Shown: piece after piece, positions 13,049 to 18,717 of the stretch | Layout of the letters: every line of letters begins with the position of its first letter | How positions within the stretch are numbered: position 1 is the first letter of the stretch | Assembly: GCA_001787035.1 (NCBI GenBank) | Contig: MFUY01000027.1 | Coordinates: 1-18,717, forward strand | Reading direction: 5' to 3' | DNA from: Candidatus Nomurabacteria bacterium RIFCSPLOWO2_01_FULL_41_12 | Lineage (GTDB): Bacteria > Patescibacteriota > Minisyncoccia > Phycocordibacterales > UBA9973 | DNA: 18,717 nt | Translations under genes and position numbers: made by a program | Notes under the pieces: generated by a model | The model's input: only the letters and a program-made list of their open reading frames with translations | The model's database searches: none | Told to the model about the DNA's origin: nothing

Positions 13049-13546
13049 CTAGTAACCACCCCGCAACACAATCGTATCATAAAAATCCTGAACACGATTT
13101 AATTTGTCGTTACTGGAACGAAGTGAGAGAACTACTTTTACGGTTTTTCCTTGAACTGTAGTGATTTGTGAAAAAGTAAGACCCGTCACGACTATATTCG
13201 GCGTATTTAAATTCCCCGTAAGTACAGCATTTTCAAAAAACTGCAAATCGGTGCCAGAGAGTAGAAATCGTATGGTTTTATTGGCTCCAATAGAATCAGT
13301 AGTATTTAACGCCAAATCACTCGAGCTAATGGAACTTATGTCATAAGATGTCCTGATTTCTCGCCCTATCCTTTCCATTATTACTCCACTCTGTACCAAC
13401 TCGGCGTATACGGTAGTTTCCCTAAAGATCCTTGCCATCGTAATCATCGCATTGATGACCACCAAAGAAAGAATAGAAAAAAAGACAATGTAAAAAAGAA
13501 GTTCCAAAATAGCATAGCCGTGTTTTGTTTTGTTAATTTTAATCAT
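13049..13546 (-). CDS. PilW-like minor pilin
   Basis: 165 aa prepilin. The leader MIKINKTKHG is cut before YAILELLFYIVFFSIL, with Glu at +5, followed by one long hydrophobic helix. The C-terminal part is beta-rich and has no cysteines. Such proteins are processed by PilD-type prepilin peptidase and prime pilus assembly with PilV- and PilX-like partners. Its ATG overlaps the PilV-like stop by four bases (ATGA), so translation is coupled. PilW is assigned by position and overall look rather than by strong sequence hallmarks. Confidence 0.75.
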   Translation of the reverse strand: MIKINKTKHGYAILELLFYIVFFSILSLVVINAMITMARIFRETTVYAELVQSGVIMERIGREIRTSYDISSISSSDLALNTTDSIGANKTIRFLLSGTDLQFFENAVLTGNLNTPNIVVTGLTFSQITTVQGKTVKVVLSLRSSNDKLNRVQDFYDTIVLRGGY

Positions 13547-14076
13547 GGGAAAATATTTATTATGTAAAAAAGCAAGGTTTTAGTGACAGTTGTTCCACCC
13601 TCAGGCCAAGACACCGAAACTGTCACCAGTCTGGTGCCTGGGTCATCCGTGCCGATACTGGCAATATCTTTAGTGACATCATCGCGCTTGACGCCGGCAA
13701 TGATTACTTGGCGGGTAAAAATTCCCACGGTATTCCCCGTAGAGGACAAGGTCCAAGTGCCTCCGGAGTATATCGGATAATAAGATGTATCCAGCGTAAG
13801 ATTTGAGATATTGCTCCACCCATTGTCGCGAAGTATCCGAACTGCTTCTGCTCCTTCTTCCAAGAGAAAAGCTGCTTGCGTCGCATGAAAAGTCTGGCGG
13901 GAAATATAAGCGGATTTTTGGGAAACCGCCATGGCCGATAAAATTGAAACAGTAATAATGGAAACAGCCACTATTATTTCAACCATCATAAACCCGCACA
14001 CTAACTTTGGCATTGTTTTTTGTTGCAATGTTACATTTCGACGTAATAATTTTTTGGTGACAAAATTATATTTCAT
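13543..14076 (-). CDS. PilV-like minor pilin with IR-flanked N-terminus
   Basis: 177 aa from ATG at 14076. The prepilin site is MPKLVCG, then FMMVEIIVAVSIITVSIL with Glu at +5 (G28, F29, E33). The following QAAFLLEEGAEAVRILRDNGW stretch is typical of PilV-like pilins in these bacteria. The true start could be the internal ATG at 14013 (residue 22), giving a normal 7-residue leader. The codons for PKLVCG lie in one arm of a 19-bp perfect inverted repeat (13992-14010), with the other arm upstream at 14108-14126. Inverting the segment would replace the leader by MIDYLKTIASI in frame. It is the fourth pilus gene, 58 bases after the GspH-like stop. Confidence 0.8.
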   Translation of the reverse strand: MKYNFVTKKLLRRNVTLQQKTMPKLVCGFMMVEIIVAVSIITVSILSAMAVSQKSAYISRQTFHATQAAFLLEEGAEAVRILRDNGWSNISNLTLDTSYYPIYSGGTWTLSSTGNTVGIFTRQVIIAGVKRDDVTKDIASIGTDDPGTRLVTVSVSWPEGGTTVTKTLLFYIINIFP

Positions 14077-14126
14077 GATTGATTATTTAAAAACAATTGC
14101 AAGTATACCAAAGTTAGTGTGCGGGT
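13992..14126. repeat. 19-bp perfect inverted repeat around the PilV-like gene start
   Basis: ACCCGCACACTAACTTTGG (13992-14010) is the exact reverse complement of 14108-14126. The 97-bp segment between them holds both candidate start codons of the PilV-like gene. Matching stops abruptly on both sides of each arm. The layout is that of a small invertible segment, but no recombinase gene is in the window and inversion is not shown. Confidence 0.85.
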
Positions 14127-14134
14127 AAACCCTC

Positions 14135-14593
14135 TTAATTTACACTGGCAACCCCAGTGGCGGAAATTGTAATAATTTTTGAATAAGAAGTGGTAGAGAT
14201 AGTAATGGTGCCGGTTACGCTCGGAGCCCCGGAAAGACGGTTAAAATAAATATCTGCGGCTCCGCCTGTAAGCGTAATGGCAGATATTGTCGCAGGTAAA
14301 GTTAGGTCGATTGTTTCATTATCACCCGCGACAGCTGAAAAAACTTTGCCCGTAAAGATTATAACTTTATCAGACTGAAAATGCACTCCGTATTCCGAAG
14401 AATTGAAGGAAGAAAGCGTCTTCCCCCGCGCCTTGTTTATGGACGACAACGTATCGGCAACTGCGCTTTTTAGCACTTGATTTTCTTTAAGTTTTGAAAA
14501 TTGCGGAAGGACGATTAAGACTATCAAGCCAATTGCCGCTACTAGTACCAGCAGCTCTATCACAGTGATTCCTTTTTCATAAAAGTTTTTCAT
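14135..14593 (-). CDS. GspH/FimT-like pseudopilin
   Basis: 152 aa prepilin with leader MKNFYEKG cut before ITVIELLVLVAAIGLIVLIVLP, Glu at +5. A GspH/FimT-like soluble domain follows (INKARGKTLSSFNSSEYGVHF, then beta strands rich in Thr, Ser and Ile). GspH/FimT-type proteins are minor pilins that help start fibre assembly and in some species bind DNA. Its ATG overlaps the pilC stop by one base (TAATG), so it is translationally coupled and belongs to the pilB-pilC operon. It could also serve as the major pilin, since no other obvious major pilin is in the window. Confidence 0.82.
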   Translation of the reverse strand: MKNFYEKGITVIELLVLVAAIGLIVLIVLPQFSKLKENQVLKSAVADTLSSINKARGKTLSSFNSSEYGVHFQSDKVIIFTGKVFSAVAGDNETIDLTLPATISAITLTGGAADIYFNRLSGAPSVTGTITISTTSYSKIITISATGVASVN

Positions 14594-15810
14594 TACTCTA
14601 TGTTGCCTAAAATAGAATACAATGGAGAAATCATGGAAATGGCAAAAAATCCGACCCCGGAACCGATGATAATCATAAGGAGAGGCTCAATAATCGTGGA
14701 AAGATTTTTAGTTTTATTTTCAACTTCTTCCTCATAAAACAAAGCAATTTGCAAGAGCATATCCGACAATTTTCCGGTTTCCTCGCCGACTTGTATCATC
14801 TCCGACATCATGACCGGATAGAAATTGTCATTGATTTTAAAAGTTTGATAGAAAGGAGCCCCCTTTTCTATTGCTAACCCGGCCTCCTTCAGAATTTTTT
14901 TATAGTAAATATTTTGCACCACATCCTCGGCAATTTCAACCGCCCGGATAATGGAAACCCCGCTCGAGAGAAGCGAAGACAGAGTGCGCGCAGTACGGGC
15001 AGTATTCAGCTCTTTTGCTAAATTCCCGATAATCGGAACTCGAACGATAAGAAAATCAATATATTTTGCCATAAATTTGGCGCGGAAAAGAAAATAAAGA
15101 CCGAGAGCCGCGCTGATTATGATTAGAAAGGTCAATATCAAATTATTTGAGAAAAAATTGCCGATAAAAATAAGAACGCGGGTAGAGAGGGGCAAGACAA
15201 CTCCCAGCTCTTTGAAAGTGCTGGCCAAGGTCGGCACTACGAAAGCAAACATCAGAACGCCGAGCACAATCATCGCGGAGAGGATAACTCCGGGATAAAT
15301 AAGCGCTCCTCTTATTTTCTTGGTCAAAGAATGCATTTTCTCCAAGTTCATTCCAATGTCAGAAAGCGCGCCGGCCAAGTTGCCGGACTCTTCGCCAGCC
15401 TTCGTCATTGATACAAAAAGTTTTGAAAAAGTCTCGGGGAATTTTGAAAGGCCTGAGGACAATGTTCCCCCAGCATTTATATCGTCTGCCAGGGAGTTTA
15501 GAATCTTGCCGAGAACTGAATTTTTCGTCTGCTTTTTTAAAACGGACAATGCCCTATAAAGCGAGAGCCCGGCTCGAATCATTCCGCTTAAATTTTTTGT
15601 TAAAATAATCTGCTCATTGACATTTACTTTTGAAAGCAGGCCGGTAAATACGGAGATTTTGTCGGCCCAACCCCCGTCTTGGGGAGAAATTGAAATAGGA
15701 ATATATCCGCGGCTCCGCAAGTCGTGAGCGAGCGCTAAACGGTCCGAGGCTTCTAGCGTAGCCTCTGTTATTTCTCCTGTCTTTGATTTTGCTCTGTATG
15801 AGAAAAGCAT
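14593..15810 (-). CDS. pilC: type IV pilus inner-membrane platform protein PilC
   Basis: 405 aa, typical PilC/GspF length. Two T2SSF domains are seen, at about 68-191 and 271-393. Each has the family AGEESGNL or VGEETGKL motif and ends in hydrophobic segments (about 172-194, 220-241 and 375-397). The N-terminus FSYRAKSKTGEITEATLEA is characteristic. PilC is the membrane platform that couples the PilB motor to pilin insertion. It begins 15 bases after the pilB stop and overlaps the following pilin by one base. No PilT, PilM-Q or PilD gene is present here, so those must lie elsewhere or be absent. Confidence 0.95.
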   Translation of the reverse strand: MLFSYRAKSKTGEITEATLEASDRLALAHDLRSRGYIPISISPQDGGWADKISVFTGLLSKVNVNEQIILTKNLSGMIRAGLSLYRALSVLKKQTKNSVLGKILNSLADDINAGGTLSSGLSKFPETFSKLFVSMTKAGEESGNLAGALSDIGMNLEKMHSLTKKIRGALIYPGVILSAMIVLGVLMFAFVVPTLASTFKELGVVLPLSTRVLIFIGNFFSNNLILTFLIIISAALGLYFLFRAKFMAKYIDFLIVRVPIIGNLAKELNTARTARTLSSLLSSGVSIIRAVEIAEDVVQNIYYKKILKEAGLAIEKGAPFYQTFKINDNFYPVMMSEMIQVGEETGKLSDMLLQIALFYEEEVENKTKNLSTIIEPLLMIIIGSGVGFFAISMISPLYSILGNIE

Positions 15811-15825
15811 CTTACTGCGCCTTAA

Positions 15826-17586
15826 TTATTCTGATACTACCCTGAATACTTCCTCTAAGGTGGTTATGCCCAAGACTGCCTGATAAACACCGTCTTCTAA
15901 CATCGTCATCATCCCCTCTTTTTTCGCCTGTATCTCTATGTCATCCTGCGAACTTCCTTTTATTATCATTTCTTTTATCGTAGGCGTAATCTTTAATACT
16001 TCATGCATGCCAATACGATTGGAATATCCATCTTCAAGTTCACTCACTCTTATAGCCTTATAAAAAGGAATTTTATCCCAAGTATCATCCGCGCCGATGA
16101 TTTTTTCAGCTTTTAGGAAAGAAAGCATTCGGTCCAAATCGACAATTTTTGCCAAATTTTTTACTTCCGCCCCAGATAAAAAGTATTTTTCTTTATTCGC
16201 GGTCAGTCTGCGGACCAGCCTTTGCGCAATGATCACTTTAACCGTCGCAGTTATTAAAAACGGTAAAATACCCATATCTATCAACCTCGGAATCGCTCCG
16301 GCGGCGGAATTAGTATGAATCGTGGAGAGAACTAGGTGCCCGGTCAAAGACGCATTGACCGCCAGGCCCGCTGTTTCGGTGTCTCTTATTTCCCCCACCA
16401 TTATTATATCCGGGTCTTGGCGCAGAAGCGACCGAAGGCCGTTTGCGAAAGTAAGCCCGATTTCCGGTTTTACTTGCGTTTGATTTACCCGAGGCATCTG
16501 ATATTCAATCGGGTCTTCCACGGTAGAGATATTGACTTCCGGCTTATTTAAAATATCAAGCATGGTGTATAGCGTAGTGGTTTTTCCGCTCCCGGTCGGG
16601 CCTGTGGCGAGCACCATGCCCGTCTTTTGCTGGAGAGACGCATGAATGCGCTCCAGCCCTTCGCCATGAAAGCCGAGGGTTTCCAGGGAAAATCCATGCG
16701 TATTTTCTTTCAAAATTCTCATGACCGTCTTTTCACCGAAAAAAGTCGGCAATGTAGAAACACGAAAAGAAATTTTTTCTCCATCCTGCTCTTTTTTAAA
16801 TCTGCCGTCTTGAGGCAATCTTTTTTCATCCAGCTTTAAATTAGCTAGCACTTTAATGCGGGCGGTTATTCCGGCCCCGGCATTTTTATCGAGCACCATA
16901 GCATCATGCAAGATGCCGTCTATCCGGTAGCGCACTGTGAGCTCATGCTCCCCCGGCTCAATATGAATATCAGACGCATTTTGCAAAACTGCGTGAATGA
17001 TCAGAGAGTCAACGATTTTTACTACCGGCAAATCTTCCGCCATTTGCTTCAGTTCTGTTTCAGACTTCTCTGATGTTTTTTCACTTTCTTCGTCTGAAGC
17101 GGACCCTAGTGCGGTGGATTCTTTCTGTATAATATCTTGAAATTCAACTTCCAGGCTTTTTCGGTATTGCACCAACATGGATTTGATGGAAGTCGTGTCG
17201 GTAAGCCTAGGCAGAATTTTCAGCCCAGAACGCTTCTTGATAAAGTCAATAACCGGCAGGTCATCCACATCCAACATCGCTACCTCTAAGCTATTCTCGC
17301 TCTTTTTATAGGCAACAATATTATAATTGCGCGCAATCGGTTCCGGAATGAGGGAAAGCACAGAGAAATCTATTTTCTGGGTAGCTAAATTGATAAATGG
17401 AATTCCCAAGACAAAAGCTTCCATCCGCTTTAAATCAGTTTCCGATATTTTCCCCTCAGTTAGCAAAATGTTTCCAAATTTTTGCTTTTTAGCTTCGGCT
17501 TGTTTGAGCACGGCATCAAGATCGCTCTTGGAAATGAGTCCTGATTCTAAAATAAATTTTTTCAGCTGTTCTTCGTCGATTTGCAT
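15826..17586 (-). CDS. pilB: type IV pilus extension ATPase PilB
   Basis: 586 aa. An N-terminal MshEN/GspE_N-type region (about 1-145) is followed by an acidic linker (about 160-180) and the secretion ATPase domain. Visible motifs are LPQDGRFK (258-264), Walker A GPTGSGKT at 329-336, the Asp box STVEDPIEY near 355, Walker B DPDIIMVGEIRD at 391-402 and the His box STIHTN with H424. It powers pilin polymerisation. The zinc tetracysteine usual between QRLVRRL and the GRIGIHEVL region is absent; the region has no cysteine and is replaced by a longer helical stretch. The ATG has TATACT 7 nt upstream inside a 23-bp imperfect dyad. It is first in the pilus operon. Confidence 0.95.
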   Translation of the reverse strand: MQIDEEQLKKFILESGLISKSDLDAVLKQAEAKKQKFGNILLTEGKISETDLKRMEAFVLGIPFINLATQKIDFSVLSLIPEPIARNYNIVAYKKSENSLEVAMLDVDDLPVIDFIKKRSGLKILPRLTDTTSIKSMLVQYRKSLEVEFQDIIQKESTALGSASDEESEKTSEKSETELKQMAEDLPVVKIVDSLIIHAVLQNASDIHIEPGEHELTVRYRIDGILHDAMVLDKNAGAGITARIKVLANLKLDEKRLPQDGRFKKEQDGEKISFRVSTLPTFFGEKTVMRILKENTHGFSLETLGFHGEGLERIHASLQQKTGMVLATGPTGSGKTTTLYTMLDILNKPEVNISTVEDPIEYQMPRVNQTQVKPEIGLTFANGLRSLLRQDPDIIMVGEIRDTETAGLAVNASLTGHLVLSTIHTNSAAGAIPRLIDMGILPFLITATVKVIIAQRLVRRLTANKEKYFLSGAEVKNLAKIVDLDRMLSFLKAEKIIGADDTWDKIPFYKAIRVSELEDGYSNRIGMHEVLKITPTIKEMIIKGSSQDDIEIQAKKEGMMTMLEDGVYQAVLGITTLEEVFRVVSE

Positions 17587-17593
17587 CTCTTAT

Positions 17594-17670
17594 AGTATAC
17601 CCCGTAGTAGATTTTGGCGAAAGTGTTTTTAACTGCGCTTTTGCGCATCGCCAAAATTCACTACAGGGTA
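17594..17670 (-). promoter_or_regulatory. pilB promoter within a large imperfect inverted repeat
   Basis: Minus-strand TATACT (17594-17599) ends 7 nt before the pilB ATG. The dyad pairs 17598-17620 with 17648-17670, matching at 20 of 23 positions. Inside the loop a second small hairpin TGCGC/GCGCA lies at 17634-17647. The structure covers the promoter, so it may be an operator or a cruciform. It is not transcribed if pilB is leaderless. Confidence 0.55.
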
Positions 17671-17672
17671 CA

Positions 17673-17712
17673 GCAAAAAATCCCCCAATAAACATTCAGG
17701 GGGATTTTTTGC
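17673..17712 (-). terminator. rho-independent terminator of the surface-protein gene
   Basis: GCAAAAAATCCCCC (17673-17686) and GGGGGATTTTTTGC (17699-17712) are a perfect 14-bp inverted repeat with a 12-nt loop. On the minus strand the GC part is followed by six T. It sits seven bases after the upstream gene's stop. It would also work on the plus strand. Confidence 0.85.
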
Positions 17713-17719
17713 TAATTTT

Positions 17720-18717
17720 TTAATTCTCTATAAAGAATGGTTTCTTCTTGACTATAACCGTCCACTCACTTGTCGTCTCTCCTGCACCGCTACCGCATGA
17801 AATAGTATAAGTAGTGGTTGAAATTGGACTAACCACGACACTGCCGGATGGAGCGCCGCCGGTGTCAAAGTTTGTGCCTGTGCAAGATGAAGCGTCTGAA
17901 GACCATTCAAGAGTTGCAGAACCACCCGTGTATATAGATGTTGAGCCACCACCGCCGCCGGCGCCAGCGCCGCCCGGAGGACCAAAGCTGACAGAACATG
18001 CCGGTGCACTACAGGCTTGAGTGGAAGGTCCGGAACAATCAGCTCCTCCGCCGGAAGGAAGCGGGTTGGTGCAAGTGCGAGTCTGTGTGCCTGTGCTGCC
18101 GCAAGCCGTCACGCTACAAGCACTCCAAGCGCTCCAGCCGCCGTTGACAGGAGAACCCGGAGTCGGGTATCCATATGGGGTTTGATATGCATATCCAGGG
18201 GCAGGGCTTGGGTATTGATAACCATATGGACTTTGATAGTCATAATTATTACCGGAATTTTCTTCAGCACCACCGCAATCCCAAGTGCCATCTGAGCGCT
18301 GTCCGAAATCGCCACAAGGAGGCATATCACAATTTCCCCATTCACAATAAGTGCACCCATTAACATTACAATCATGGCCTGATGGAGTGTTATAACAATC
18401 TCTCTGGTTTGCATTGTCAGAACACCCTAACCAGGGAGTTGGATATTGGTATGCGTATACGTTTCCGGGAGGAGGTGTTGGGTAAGGGTAAGGGCGACTT
18501 GGGTCGGGATATTGATAGTAATAACCTTGAGCGTAAGTAGGTGCATAACTAGCTTCGCTATAAGTAGGAGGGGTTTGATAATCTGGTGGGGTTGGGTAAT
18601 CATATGGTGGGGTTGGGTAATATTCACCTTCGCTTGGTGGGGTTGGGTAATATTCACCTTCACTATAATAGCCTCCTTCACCGTATCCCCACCAATCATC
18701 CCACCAATATCCGCCTT
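17720..18717 (-). CDS. Tyr/Pro-rich surface protein with TSP1-like and Ig-like modules, 5' end missing
   Basis: The frame is open from the right edge to the stop at 17720, giving at least 331 residues; the start lies outside. From the N-terminal side it has a Trp/Gly/Tyr-rich stretch, then a Tyr/Pro region with near repeats of SEGEYYPTPP and related YPTPP units. Next come a Cys-rich patch (about 18300-18420) and a thrombospondin-1-like module (GGWSAWSACS..., GTQTRTC). Then there is a glycine linker, an Ig/PKD-like block (SATLEWSSDASSCTGTNF, TTTYTISC) and a basic tail VIVKKKPFFIEN. It is probably an extracellular adhesion or matrix protein stabilised by disulphides. An internal ATG at 18325 would start after the repeat region and is not preferred. 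Its terminator separates it from pilB. Confidence 0.75.
   Translation of the reverse strand, partial: GGYWWDDWWGYGEGGYYSEGEYYPTPPSEGEYYPTPPYDYPTPPDYQTPPTYSEASYAPTYAQGYYYQYPDPSRPYPYPTPPPGNVYAYQYPTPWLGCSDNANQRDCYNTPSGHDCNVNGCTYCEWGNCDMPPCGDFGQRSDGTWDCGGAEENSGNNYDYQSPYGYQYPSPAPGYAYQTPYGYPTPGSPVNGGWSAWSACSVTACGSTGTQTRTCTNPLPSGGGADCSGPSTQACSAPACSVSFGPPGGAGAGGGGGSTSIYTGGSATLEWSSDASSCTGTNFDTGGAPSGSVVVSPISTTTYTISCGSGAGETTSEWTVIVKKKPFFIEN
18584..18661 (-). repeat. short in-frame tandem repeats in the surface protein
   Basis: A 27-bp sequence occurs identically at 18605-18631 and 18635-18661 (period 30 bp, ten codons). Its first 17 bp recur at 18584-18600. All are in frame and encode the YPTPP units. 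Such repeats can change number by slippage. Confidence 0.75.

Noticed and set aside
18584..18661. CRISPR-like array
   Set aside because: Repeats are in frame in a coding region, spaced by only 3-4 bp, with no variable spacers and no cas genes.
18109..18699. Other-frame ORFs inside the surface-protein gene (90-101 codons)
   Set aside because: They are shadows created by the low-complexity Tyr/Pro codons. The frame ending at 17720 carries the recognisable modules and the terminator.
1..18717. tRNA, rRNA, tmRNA or replication origin
   Set aside because: No cloverleaf, rRNA-like segment or DnaA-box cluster was seen by eye. A tRNAscan or Rfam search would be needed to be certain.

Overview
The window looks like part of a Candidate Phyla Radiation (Patescibacteria, probably Parcubacteria-like) chromosome. 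The grounds are the overall style of the genes rather than a marker gene. Genes are compact and often overlap, most of the DNA is AT-rich, there is a minimal type IV pilus locus with pseudopilin-like minor pilins, a ComEC split over two ORFs, and a secreted Tyr/Pro-rich surface protein with a thrombospondin-1-like module. Almost everything is on the minus strand.

Layout from the left: a minus-strand run glyA, then a PPC/DUF296 protein, then a Nudix hydrolase cut by the left edge. Next is a DNA-uptake neighbourhood in which the metallo-beta-lactamase part of ComEC (1951-2820) and its membrane channel part (3454-4893) are separate minus-strand genes, with a plus-strand Fe/Mn superoxide dismutase between them. 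A roughly 420-base region follows. It holds a 35-codon Pro/Glu-rich peptide gene with a perfect Shine-Dalgarno sequence inside a small hairpin, behind a terminator-like hairpin. Then come rnhA, a 62-aa orphan, recJ, a HIT-family hydrolase, a GC-richer secreted M15-like peptidase with its own strong promoter and structured leader, and the glycolytic pair tpiA-pgk. The right third is the type IV pilus operon, transcribed pilB, pilC, GspH-like pilin, PilV-like pilin, PilW-like pilin, then a large PilX-like protein with an inserted adhesin-type domain. The 3' part of a surface-protein gene lies at the right edge.

Functionally the window combines DNA uptake and processing (type IV pilus, ComEC channel and hydrolase, RecJ, RNase HI), lower glycolysis (TpiA, Pgk), one-carbon metabolism (GlyA), and cell-surface or attachment proteins.

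The least ordinary things are at DNA and RNA level. (1) A roughly 95-bp long-stem hairpin occurs twice (7734-7834 and 10325-10420), with an almost invariant apex and a stem whose base pairs change together. (2) A 19-bp perfect inverted repeat flanks the start of the PilV-like gene, and flipping the segment would give an alternative in-frame N-terminus. (3) Repeated -10 boxes sit 6-7 nt before ATG codons, implying leaderless mRNAs. Only the two GC-richer genes have strong Shine-Dalgarno sequences. (4) The leader of the 35-aa gene looks like a riboregulator. All calls come from reading the sequence; no database search was run.
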